Shown in pieces: positions 34,039-41,302 of a stretch of 64,000 nt of DNA; the first letter of the stretch is position 1, and each line of letters begins with the position of its first letter. The stretch covers positions 248,001-312,000 of the forward strand of contig JBGAFI010000001.1 in assembly GCA_044227325.1 (NCBI GenBank), written 5' to 3'. Source of the stretch: PFJX01 sp044227325. Lineage in GTDB: Bacteria; Pseudomonadota; Gammaproteobacteria; Burkholderiales; Thiobacillaceae. The notes beneath the pieces are model-generated. The model was not told where the DNA came from, ran no database searches, and was given only the letters and a program-made list of their open reading frames with translations. The position numbers and the translations under genes are program-made.

Positions 34039-34661
34039 TCCCCCCGGGGCCGCCGGTCGGCTTGATGCTGCTCCTGGCCCTGGCGGGCGACTCGGCGGCG
34101 GCAAGTTTCGACTGCGCGAAGGCCGCGTCGGCCATCGAGAAAACCCTCTGCGCCAGTCCGCGGCTCAACCAGCTCGACACGCGGATGGGCCTGGCCTACG
34201 CCCGCGCCCTGCGCGCCTGCCCGACGGCGGACACGCGCCACGCGCAGCGCGACTGGCTGCGCGAACAGCGCAACCGCTGCGGCGACGAGGCCTGCCTGAT
34301 CGCCGCGTACGAGACCCGCCTTGGGCAGTTGGCGCGGGTCGCGTGCGACAACCCCGCCGCCCCATGCACAGCCACTCCGGCGGGTTTGCTGGGGAGCTGG
34401 AAACTCGTCTCCGAGGGCGGTCCCCACGAGGAGATGGCTTTCCAGGCCGGCACCTTCAATTCCTGGCTGCATCAACGTCCGGAAATCTTTGGCGCGCGTT
34501 GGCGCATGGATCGTTGCGAGCTTCGCATCCAGGAATCCGATGGGGGCCCGGAAAGCCGCTTCACGCTGTTGAAGCTCGATGCGAACCGGCTCACCCTGCG
34601 CGAGGCCGGTGAACAGGACATCGCCACCTACCAGCGCGTCAAACCGCCAGGCGTCCCCTGA
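34035..34661 (+). CDS. LprI/DUF1311-like exported protein
   Basis: A 208-residue protein with a signal peptide (LMLLLALAGDSAAA) and an N-terminal LprI-type module: SFDCAKAASAIEKTLCASPRL followed by LDTRMGLAYARAL and paired cysteines near CGDEACL. In other bacteria this module occurs in lysozyme inhibitors. The C-terminal 90 residues (LLGSWKLVSEGGPHEEMAF onward) look like a small beta-barrel. Start overlaps the previous stop as ATGA, so the two are coupled. A role in protecting the envelope is inference from the family. Confidence 0.78.
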   Translation: MIPPGPPVGLMLLLALAGDSAAASFDCAKAASAIEKTLCASPRLNQLDTRMGLAYARALRACPTADTRHAQRDWLREQRNRCGDEACLIAAYETRLGQLARVACDNPAAPCTATPAGLLGSWKLVSEGGPHEEMAFQAGTFNSWLHQRPEIFGARWRMDRCELRIQESDGGPESRFTLLKLDANRLTLREAGEQDIATYQRVKPPGVP

Positions 34662-34727
34662 GCAGCCGGAGACAACGCCCTGGCCGGACGGTTTCCCGCC
34701 GCACGATCCGGCCTGGAAATCGCGGGG

Positions 34728-34785
34728 TGAAACCATTGAAACAAAAAAGCCGGATTCGAAGCCGGATTCGAAGCCGAATCGATAC
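34728..34785 (+). promoter_or_regulatory. TGAAAC tandem element, copy C, with tandem repeats and GATAC box
   Basis: TGAAACCATTGAAAC (34728-34742) is followed after 38 bases by GATAC at 34781-34785. The spacing is ten bases, one helical turn, longer than in copies A and B. The spacer contains a 12-base unit GAAGCCGGATTC and variants, so a small duplication seems to have created the extra turn. The next start codon (34937) is 151 bases downstream. Confidence 0.42.
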
Positions 34786-34936
34786 AGTGAACAGCCAGAC
34801 TGGCGCCAGCCGTGCTGATTGGCGTCCGCCTGATGGGGTCCATGTCCGCTGCAAGCCTCATCCACCCGAGCGCCATCCTGGCGGTGCTGGCTGACCGAGT
34901 AGTCCCATGACATCGCATCGAAGAGCGGAGGTATCC

Positions 34937-35266
34937 ATGTCCGACGAGCCCGAATGGTGGCGACGCGCCCAAGTCCTGGAAGGCGAGGACCGTCTGGAAG
35001 AGGCGGAGCGTTTGATCAACGACGCCGTACCCCACATCGGCTCCGCCGCCTCGGTGGCCGAACTGTATGCCCGCCGCATGGCCAGGCTGCGGGATGCCGG
35101 GGATGAAGCCGGCGCCCTGGAGGCCTTCCGTCAGGCCGATCATTGGATAGGCTGGTATGCCAGCATGGCCACCAGCGGCGGCGAAGGGGCGGCCCTGTCC
35201 CTGCGGCGGGAGCGGTTCCGTCGTGCCCTGGTGGCGCGCTTTGGCCGCGACCCGGACCGACAATGA
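34937..35266 (+). CDS. Small helical cytoplasmic protein
   Basis: A 109-residue protein without signal peptide. The sequence has the look of two or three TPR-like helix pairs (GEDRLEEAERLINDAVPHIG and LRDAGDEAGALEAFRQADHW). A GGAGG ribosome-binding site precedes the ATG at 34937; an ATG at 34907 is less likely. Proteins of this type often appear as orphan hypothetical proteins among immunity-like genes, but no function is established. It opens a run of small genes on the same strand and lies downstream of regulatory element C. Confidence 0.68.
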   Translation: MSDEPEWWRRAQVLEGEDRLEEAERLINDAVPHIGSAASVAELYARRMARLRDAGDEAGALEAFRQADHWIGWYASMATSGGEGAALSLRRERFRRALVARFGRDPDRQ

Positions 35267-35331
35267 ATTTTTCACCCCGGCCATGTGCGGGAAGCAAGCC
35301 CGTTGTCACCACTTTTACGAGGAAGAAGAAC

Positions 35332-35571
35332 ATGGGACTAGCCGAACGCCGCAAGATCAAGGCGCTGCGGGAAGAGGTACTGCCGGGCCGGGTCAAGGAA
35401 ATCGAGGAAATCCGCGGCAAACCCATACCCTACGAGGTGGACTGGGACAGCTTGGCGGACGCCGCCGCCCGGCATCTTTCCTTCAATGACGGCGTGCTGG
35501 AAATGCACTGCGCCTATGCCCAGGGCGCCGGCGGCATGATCGGCGACGGCGAGATCCGCGATGCGCTCTAG
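35332..35571 (+). CDS. Small cytoplasmic protein of 79 residues
   Basis: A 79-residue protein, MGLAERRKIKALREEVLPGR at its start and a conserved-looking centre IPYEVDWDSLAD. No signal peptide and no named domain. Sequences of this kind turn up near polymorphic-toxin or immunity loci, but this is an impression and not a match I can prove. AAGAAG-rich sequence precedes the ATG at 35332. Its end overlaps the start of the next gene by 11 bases. Confidence 0.62.
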   Translation: MGLAERRKIKALREEVLPGRVKEIEEIRGKPIPYEVDWDSLADAAARHLSFNDGVLEMHCAYAQGAGGMIGDGEIRDAL

Positions 35572-35974
35572 GCGAAGCTTTGACTTGGGCCTGTTCGCCT
35601 TTCTGCTGGCCGGCTGCCAGGCCGAGACGCCGCCGCCCGCCGCGGCGGACGCGGCAACGCATTTCCACGCGCTGATCGGCGGCACGCCCGTCCACCTGGC
35701 GCTGGCGGACTGCGAGGTGTTTTTCGTGGCGCCGGATGGCGGCCGCGAGAAAGTGCTGAGCACGGATTTCTATCCCATGCTGTCCGTGTGCATGAGACAG
35801 AACGTTTCCGCCGATGCCGATTTCATCACCGTCGAGCTGGGCCGCCAGGCCTTCGGCGCGGGCGGATGCTGCGCCACCGAAGGCACTTGGCGCAGCCGGG
35901 ATGGGAAAACCTGGGAACGGCGCCGGCATGGAAAATGGGGGGAGTCGGCGCCGTCGGCCCCGCCCCCGCGATGA
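35561..35974 (+). CDS. Small lipoprotein
   Basis: A 137-residue lipoprotein: MRSRRSFDLGLFAFLLAGC ends in a lipobox with the acylated Cys at position 19. The mature part is about 119 residues with four further Cys (DCEVFF, SVCMRQ and GGCCATEG) that may form disulfides, and a Pro/Arg-rich end. The residue after Cys is Gln, so sorting to the outer membrane is expected by the +2 rule. Family unknown. It overlaps the preceding gene and is followed by an exported protein gene. Confidence 0.68.
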   Translation: MRSRRSFDLGLFAFLLAGCQAETPPPAAADAATHFHALIGGTPVHLALADCEVFFVAPDGGREKVLSTDFYPMLSVCMRQNVSADADFITVELGRQAFGAGGCCATEGTWRSRDGKTWERRRHGKWGESAPSAPPPR

Positions 35975-35985
35975 GGAGAAGCACG

Positions 35986-36474
35986 ATGAAGCGTTGGTTG
36001 TCTGCCCTGTTGCGGGCATTGGGCCTGTTTTCCTGCGTGGCGGCCGGTCCGCTGCATGCCGATGAAACCCCGTCCCCCAGTCCGGCCCAAAGCCCGCCCG
36101 CTGTCCTGGAGAAAGCGGGTGCCCTTTTGGGCGAGATGAAGGAAGTGGCGCAGGAATATCGGGATACCCATACGCTGCGTGGCAAGACGCCGGCGAAAGT
36201 CGATGCCATGGCCAGCCGCGCCGCCCGCAAGCTGGCCCGCCACCGGGACGACCTCGCGGACCTGTTGCCCAGGCTGAATCCCGACACGGAGTTCGCCATC
36301 GGGCTGGCGAAGTTCCTGGACAAGTGGCCGGACGCCGCCGCTTTCAAGCGCGACCTCCTGGCCGATGACACGCAAGAGAAAGGCACGTCCCAGGTCGAGA
36401 TCGTGTCGTTGTGGTTCCAGGTGCCGGATCGCCGCGCGAAGTGGAAAACGCCGTTTCCCTTTCTCCGGCCATGA
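35986..36474 (+). CDS. Exported helical protein of unknown function
   Basis: A 162-residue protein with signal peptide MKRWLSALLRALGLFSCVAA and a mature helical domain containing several Lys/Arg and Ala-rich segments (VDAMASRAARKLARHRDDL). No known family. ATG 35986 has GAGGAG at good spacing; ATG 35971 overlaps the previous stop and would add five residues. The stop overlaps the next gene's ATG, so translation is coupled. Confidence 0.65.
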   Translation: MKRWLSALLRALGLFSCVAAGPLHADETPSPSPAQSPPAVLEKAGALLGEMKEVAQEYRDTHTLRGKTPAKVDAMASRAARKLARHRDDLADLLPRLNPDTEFAIGLAKFLDKWPDAAAFKRDLLADDTQEKGTSQVEIVSLWFQVPDRRAKWKTPFPFLRP

Positions 36475-36908
36475 GCTGCGATCGCCGCCGGTTTCTCGCG
36501 GTGGGCTTGGCCCTGGCCTGGCCGGCCACCTCGGCCAACGGCGCCTCGGCCAACGGCGCCGCGCCGACCACGCCACCGCCCGGTTCCCCGCAACGCGCCG
36601 CCCTGCTGGATGCCGTGCGCGCGGCCCTGGGCCTGAATCCCCGGGCAAGCCGTTTCAAGGTCTCTCACCTGCGCAGCGCCGGCAACTGGGCCTATTTCGA
36701 GGGAAACGAGGTCGTGCCCCTGGACGGGCGTGAATGGCAGGAAACCGACCTGACCGTGAAAGCGCTGTTGGCCCATGGCAAGGGCGGTTGGCGCGTGTCG
36801 CTGAAGTGGACCCTGCCGGGGGACGACACGCATCCCTTGCGCCGCTTTGAGCGGCAGCTCGCCGACAAACGCGACCAGGACAAAATTCCGGAGGGGATAT
36901 TTCCATGA
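36471..36908 (+). CDS. Exported protein of unknown function with twin-arginine-like leader
   Basis: A 145-residue protein beginning MSCDRRRFLAVGLALAWPAT, a leader with RRRF that could use Tat or Sec. The mature domain is small (about 110 residues) and contains NWAYFEGNEVVPLDGREWQE followed by KALLAHGKGGWRVSLKW, the look of a compact alpha+beta fold. The leader is followed by a duplicated ANGAS unit. Coupled at both ends by ATGA overlaps with its neighbours. No function can be assigned. Confidence 0.65.
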   Translation: MSCDRRRFLAVGLALAWPATSANGASANGAAPTTPPPGSPQRAALLDAVRAALGLNPRASRFKVSHLRSAGNWAYFEGNEVVPLDGREWQETDLTVKALLAHGKGGWRVSLKWTLPGDDTHPLRRFERQLADKRDQDKIPEGIFP

Positions 36909-37279
36909 CGCGATCCACCCACCTTCAACGGGGGCTTCTGCTGCTGTGCGGCCTCGCCGTGACCGCCTTGCCCCATGCCGCCGAGCCGGCCGGCGCCTTG
37001 CGCGGCGAGTACCGTTTTCACGGCAAGACCCTGGTCGATCCGCCGCCGGGCGAGGCCCGCGCCACCCATCTTGGACTGGTGATCGAAGGGGCGGCGGCGC
37101 GCGATTTGTATCGCCGCATGAAAGTTCGCGGCGAGCGCGACCTGTGTCTGGACGACGGCTCGCGCAGCAAGACGCAAGGCCCCGTGCGCTGCACCGAGCT
37201 GGCGGGCAAGCAAGGTTGGCGCTGCGAGTTCGCCATCGAATTGGATACCTTCGCCTTGGTTCCGGACGGAGCCTGCTGA
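36905..37279 (+). CDS. Exported cysteine-containing small protein
   Basis: A 124-residue protein with signal peptide LLLLCGLAVTALPHAA. The mature part has four Cys (LCLDDG, VRCTEL, WRCEFA and the terminal AC), which suggests two disulfides in the periplasm. The word LDDGSRSKTQGPVRCTE is distinctive but unknown to me; similar short proteins carry a sugar-binding-like fold. It is the last gene of the ATGA-linked run and is convergent with the PEP-CTERM operon that follows. Confidence 0.65.
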   Translation: MTRSTHLQRGLLLLCGLAVTALPHAAEPAGALRGEYRFHGKTLVDPPPGEARATHLGLVIEGAAARDLYRRMKVRGERDLCLDDGSRSKTQGPVRCTELAGKQGWRCEFAIELDTFALVPDGAC

Positions 37280-37352
37280 TCCGGCCCCAGACTTCGTGCC
37301 GCGATCCGCGGCGCCCGCGTGCCACGGGAGACGGCGGGGTGACGGCGGGGGC

Positions 37353-37377
37353 AAAAAAATACGGCCCGAAGGCCGTA
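37353..37377 (-). terminator. Intrinsic terminator of the PEP-CTERM/5'-nucleotidase operon
   Basis: Read on the minus strand, TACGGCC-TTCG-GGCCGTA (37377 to 37360) is a perfect seven-base stem with a stable tetraloop, followed by seven T residues. It lies 68 bp after the stop of the last minus-strand gene. On the plus strand the same hairpin lacks a T-run. Confidence 0.9.
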
Positions 37378-37444
37378 CCAACACAACAACCGCTTTGTGC
37401 TTCCTAGTTGCTTTTCTACCTGCGGAGAAGTCGCTTTCCCCGGG

Positions 37445-38173
37445 TCACGCAAGCTTGCGGCGACGCGCCATGGCGCCCACCAGGCCGAGGCCGGCGAGCA
37501 TCAGGGCGTAGCTTTCGGGCTCGGGAACGGGGGTGATGGTGAAGGCGGTGGTGTCGGGCACGACGCCTTCGTTGTTGCCGCCGACGACGATGTTCCAGTT
37601 GGCGGCGTCGAATACCTTCGCCTTGTAGGCGGCGAAATCGGTCTCGCCGCTACGGGGACCGGCATATTCGGCATAGTCGGTGCTGTTGGTGACAACCACC
37701 GCGTTCACGTTGGCGCTCAGTCCGGCCGCGTTCAGGTTCGCGCTGCCCTCGGTGGAGATGCCGGCTAGAAAGGTCGTCGGGTTGTCATAGCCGCTGCCCA
37801 GGTAGGCGTAGATCGTTTCGCTGCTGGCGCTGAGTCCCAGGTTGCTGCTGTTCGCCAGGGTCAGGGTGCCGGCGCTGGCGGCCAGGTTGGCGGCGTTGTC
37901 GATCGCGCTGAAGCGGATGACCGTGCCGGCGGCGATGGTGCTGGCGCCGGTGTTCCATGCATGCGCCGATTCGCCGGAGTTGAAGGCGCTGGTGCTGATG
38001 GCCTCGTTATCGGTGAAATAGATCGTGGTGTTCGCGGCGAGGTCGACGAAAGTCACCAAGCTCCAGCCGTCCTCGTCCGCGTTGAACGAGGTGAAGGCGA
38101 TGTCGCCGGTGGTCAGGGCGTTGGCCTGGGCGCTGAGGGCGGTCAGGGCCAGGGTGAGAAGGGTCTTGCGCAT
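37445..38173 (-). CDS. PEP-CTERM protein with lamin-tail-like domain
   Basis: A 242-residue exported protein. Signal peptide MRKTLLTLALTALSAQANA, then a beta-rich domain with GDIAFTSFNADEDGWSLVTF and TIYFTDNEA, a pattern seen in LTD-like extracellular domains, then the sorting signal VPEPESYALMLAGLGLVGAM and basic tail ARRRKLA. It would be cut and surface-attached by an exosortase. It lies three bases after the next PEP-CTERM gene on the same strand, and both probably share a transcript with the 5'-nucleotidase gene. Confidence 0.88.
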   Translation of the reverse strand: MRKTLLTLALTALSAQANALTTGDIAFTSFNADEDGWSLVTFVDLAANTTIYFTDNEAISTSAFNSGESAHAWNTGASTIAAGTVIRFSAIDNAANLAASAGTLTLANSSNLGLSASSETIYAYLGSGYDNPTTFLAGISTEGSANLNAAGLSANVNAVVVTNSTDYAEYAGPRSGETDFAAYKAKVFDAANWNIVVGGNNEGVVPDTTAFTITPVPEPESYALMLAGLGLVGAMARRRKLA

Positions 38174-38176
38174 GGT

Positions 38177-39034
38177 TCAGGCTCCGATCTTGAAGGTGGG
38201 GGATTGGTCTTTGCCGCGAATGCGCAGGCCGACCAGGCCGAGGCCCATGATCAACATGGCCCAGGTTTCCGGCTCCGGCACGGGGCTGATGCTCAGGGAG
38301 GCGCCGGCTTCGCCGTAGGCCCAGGCCGCGGGCGTGGCGCCGACATCCAGGGCCAGTCCGGATACGCCCACCTGGACGGTGTTCAGCATGTGCAGGCTCA
38401 GGGTGTCGCCGACGTGGGCCAGGAAGTTCCAGCTATAGCCGCCCGCGCCGGCGCCGTTGGCGCTGTCGTAGTCGAGCAGGTCGCCGTTCAGGTAGAGCTC
38501 GAAGCTGCTGGACTGATAGGGGTTGAAGCCGTCGGCCTCGGCGGCATGGCTGTAGTAGGGCGAGAAGGTGACCGCGACGGCCATGCCCAGGGACTCGCCC
38601 AGTTCGGGGGTGATGACGAAATCCTGTATCACGCTGGCGGGGGCCAGGGCGACCGCGGACAGGGTGGTGGGACTGGTGATGACGGCATGGTCCAGACCGG
38701 CGGAGGTCAGCAATTGCACCGTGGCGGTGGCGCTGTCGCCGGGCTGGGCGGCGTTGACGTAGGCTTCGTGGGAAAGATGCAGGTCCACGCTGTTGCCGCC
38801 CAGGCTGGCACTGGTGTCGCGCCAGCTGCCGGCGGCCACGTAGTCCAGGCCCATGTCGTAGTAGTCGTCGCCCAGGTCGCCGAGCTCGACGCCGGCGGAC
38901 TGGCCGTCGAAGGTGACGGCGCCGACGCGCAGGCCGGAGACGGTGGTGTCGCCGAGGGTCCAGATCGCGGCCTGGGCGTTCCAGGAAACCAGCCCGGCAA
39001 GGGCCAGCGTGGTCAGGGAAAGGATGGGTTTCAT
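38177..39034 (-). CDS. PEP-CTERM protein, beta-rich
   Basis: A 285-residue exported protein: signal peptide MKPILSLTTLALAGLVSWNAQA, a beta-sandwich-like body and the sorting signal VPEPETWAMLIMGLGLVGLR. The tail after the signal (IRGKDQSPTFKIGA) is longer than the usual run of two or three Arg residues. The body is rich in small residues and aromatic-flanked strands typical of this class, without a catalytic motif. Same-strand spacing (26 bp to the nucleotidase upstream, 3 bp to the next gene) supports one operon. Confidence 0.87.
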   Translation of the reverse strand: MKPILSLTTLALAGLVSWNAQAAIWTLGDTTVSGLRVGAVTFDGQSAGVELGDLGDDYYDMGLDYVAAGSWRDTSASLGGNSVDLHLSHEAYVNAAQPGDSATATVQLLTSAGLDHAVITSPTTLSAVALAPASVIQDFVITPELGESLGMAVAVTFSPYYSHAAEADGFNPYQSSSFELYLNGDLLDYDSANGAGAGGYSWNFLAHVGDTLSLHMLNTVQVGVSGLALDVGATPAAWAYGEAGASLSISPVPEPETWAMLIMGLGLVGLRIRGKDQSPTFKIGA

Positions 39035-39060
39035 TTCGGGCTCCTAGGATCTGCGGGAAA

Positions 39061-40944
39061 TCAGTTGCGCGTGATGCGGTTCATCGGGCCGGGGGCGACA
39101 CCGCCCGGATTGGCCTGGAGATAGGCTTCGAAGGCGTCGGTATCGACCGCGCCGCCGAGACGGTCGGTGCCCTGGGTCAGCACGGCGAAGCCGTCGCCGC
39201 CGTCAGCCAGGAAGCTGTTGACCGTGACCCGGTAGGACGCGGCCGGGTTGACCGGCACGCCGTTGATGCTCATGGCGGTGACGCGGGCATTGCAGGCGTT
39301 GGCGGCGGTGTAGGCGTAGTTGAAGCCCTTGGAGACCTGCAGGATGCGTTCCGCGCTCTGGCCGTTGCAGCCGTTGAACTGGGTTTCCAGCAGGGTCTTG
39401 ATCTGGGCGCCGGTCAGGGTCAGGGTGACCAGGGAGTTGCCGAACGGCTGCACCGTGAAGGCGTCGCCGTAGGTCACGTCGCCGTTGGGCGCGTTGTAGG
39501 GCAGGTCGGCGCGGATGCCGCCCGGGTTCATGAAGGCGGCGACCGCTTCGCCGAAGCCGGCGTCGTCGGTGGCGTCCAACTGGGCGTCGGCGATGACGTC
39601 GCCCAGGGCCGATTCGCCGGCCGCGTTCTGGCCGCGGCTGATGGCGGCGGTGATGGTGCCGATGACACGCGCCTTGGGCACGGCGGACAGGCTGTCGTAA
39701 TGGGCGACCAGATCGGTCAGGGCCGGATCCTCGGCGGTGGCGGCGCCGGTGCCGGTGGCCAGGTTGCTAGCGGTCACCGAGGTCACGTCGCGGCTGGCCG
39801 TGTCGATGGTGAGGTTGATGTCGGTCAGGTAGCGGGCGTAGTTGCCGGCGGAGGTGACGCGCACCGGCTTGCCCGCCTTGTTGTTGATCAGGCAGTTGTA
39901 GGTGGCGTGGGTGTGGCCGGAGACGACCAGGTCGATTTCCGGGTCGAAGCGGTTGACGATGTCGACGATGGGGCCGGAAATGCCGCCGCAGCCGTTGATG
40001 CCGCCGGAGGCGTAGCCGCCCTCGTGCAGCAGCACGACGATGCTGCGGATGCCCTGGGCCTTGAGCTGGGGAATCAGGGCGTTGACCGTGTCGGCCTCGT
40101 CCTTGAACCGCAGGCCGGCGACGCCGGAGGGGGAGACGATGGTGGGGGTGCCTTCCAGGGTCATGCCGATGAAGGCGATCTTGTTGCCCAGGAAGCTCTT
40201 CACGCCGTAGGCGGGGAACACGGTCTTGCCGGTGGCGGACTCCACCACGTTGGCGGCGAGGAAATCGAACTTCGCGCCGGCGAACTGGCCGGCCTTCAGA
40301 TCCTGGGCCAGGCCTTGGCCGGAGTAGGGATCGCTGGGGTGGTTGCCGCCCTGCTTCATGCGCAGCAGCTCGGTCTTGCCCTCGTCGAATTCGTGGTTGC
40401 CCACGGAGTTGAAGTCGACGCCGATGCGGTTCATCGCCTCGATGGTGGGCTCGTCCTTGAACAGGGCGGAGGTGAGCGGGCTGGCGCCGATCATGTCGCC
40501 GGCGGAAACCACCGCGTTGAGCGGGTTCTGGGCGCGCAGCGCGTTGATTTTCGTGGCGAAGCGGGCCACGCCCGGGTTGCTGCTGGAGCCTTCGCCGGCC
40601 TTGATGTAGCCGTGGAAGTCGTTGAAGCCGATCAGCTTCACGGTCACGCTCTTGCCCACCTCGGATTGGGCGGCGGCCTGCATGATCTGGCTGCGCTCGC
40701 GGGAGGTGATCTTGCGGGCCTTCATCAGGTCCAGGGTGACCTGGGAGACATGGTTGACGAATTCGCCGTGGCTGCCCCAGGTGTTGGGGGTGTCGACGAT
40801 CAGGTCGTTGACGCAGGTGTCGTTGACGGCGCGGTCGGCGACGGCGCTGTCGACGCCGCCCAGCATGACATTGCCGCCGCAGGCGAAGGCGGAACCGGCC
40901 AGGGCCATCAGGGTGGCGAGAACGAGAGGTTTCAGGACAAGCAT
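39061..40944 (-). CDS. Exported 5'-nucleotidase/UDP-sugar hydrolase family protein
   Basis: A 627-residue periplasmic metallophosphoesterase. Signal peptide LVLKPLVLATLMALAGSAFA; an extra N-terminal segment of about 75 residues (SVADRAVNDTC to AAQSEVG) precedes the catalytic domain. The catalytic words are LIGFNDFHGYIKAGE (metal-binding D-x-H), GDMIGASPLTS, VGNHEFDEG and VSGHTHATYN; the C-terminal 5_nucleotid_C domain includes NPGGIRADLPY and FLADGGDGFAVL. It should release phosphate from nucleotides outside the cytoplasm. The ATG at 40944 is the one directly before the signal peptide. It heads a minus-strand operon with two PEP-CTERM proteins. Confidence 0.93.
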   Translation of the reverse strand: MLVLKPLVLATLMALAGSAFACGGNVMLGGVDSAVADRAVNDTCVNDLIVDTPNTWGSHGEFVNHVSQVTLDLMKARKITSRERSQIMQAAAQSEVGKSVTVKLIGFNDFHGYIKAGEGSSSNPGVARFATKINALRAQNPLNAVVSAGDMIGASPLTSALFKDEPTIEAMNRIGVDFNSVGNHEFDEGKTELLRMKQGGNHPSDPYSGQGLAQDLKAGQFAGAKFDFLAANVVESATGKTVFPAYGVKSFLGNKIAFIGMTLEGTPTIVSPSGVAGLRFKDEADTVNALIPQLKAQGIRSIVVLLHEGGYASGGINGCGGISGPIVDIVNRFDPEIDLVVSGHTHATYNCLINNKAGKPVRVTSAGNYARYLTDINLTIDTASRDVTSVTASNLATGTGAATAEDPALTDLVAHYDSLSAVPKARVIGTITAAISRGQNAAGESALGDVIADAQLDATDDAGFGEAVAAFMNPGGIRADLPYNAPNGDVTYGDAFTVQPFGNSLVTLTLTGAQIKTLLETQFNGCNGQSAERILQVSKGFNYAYTAANACNARVTAMSINGVPVNPAASYRVTVNSFLADGGDGFAVLTQGTDRLGGAVDTDAFEAYLQANPGGVAPGPMNRITRN

Positions 40945-41085
40945 GGGATCTCCGTGGATTGGTTGTGTGGTGGTGTCCAATCGTCGGTCCCGCGTATGAC
41001 AAGGATGGGAAACATCCGGCGCGCGTGAATGAGCCGAACGGCTCATGCGCACACGGGTTGTTCTTCTCCGCGCCGGGGTGCTAAG

Positions 41086-41103
41086 TTGTCATCGAAATTT
41101 CAC
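41086..41103 (+). promoter_or_regulatory. Possible Pho box
   Basis: TTGTCATCGAAATTTCAC matches 12 of 18 positions of the PhoB consensus CTGTCATAAAGTTGTCAC, including the two conserved TGTCAT and TCAC parts. It lies 43 bases before the small acidic protein gene and between that gene and the divergent 5'-nucleotidase, whose phosphate-scavenging role makes PhoB control plausible. Confidence 0.35.
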
Positions 41104-41146
41104 ACGCTTTCGCGAAGATGGCTCCGATATCGATCAAGGAGCTGTC

Positions 41147-41302
41147 ATGTCCATGAAATGGGAATTCGAACTCAAGGAGCCGGTGGAAGACGATGAGTCG
41201 GAAGACGTCCTGCAATCCGAAGACGACGAAGAGGATTACCTCGATTGCTGCCAGTGCATCTCGGACCCCTGCCTGAGCGACTGGTTGAGCCCGGCGTTCT
41301 GA
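41147..41302 (+). CDS. Small acidic protein with cysteine cluster
   Basis: A 51-residue protein with a very acidic centre (Asp/Glu make up most of residues 12-32) and then a cysteine group YLDCCQCISDPCLSDW. An AAGGAG site seven bases before ATG 41147 supports translation. The four Cys could bind a metal or cluster, though the spacing fits no family I know. Its 3' end overlaps the likely start of the next gene, suggesting coupling. Confidence 0.65.
   Translation: MSMKWEFELKEPVEDDESEDVLQSEDDEEDYLDCCQCISDPCLSDWLSPAF

Noticed and set aside
34743..34780. Three GAAGCCGGATTC-like units read as a possible CRISPR or microsatellite
   Set aside because: Only about three imperfect 12-base units without spacers; they are better seen as a small duplication inside regulatory element C.
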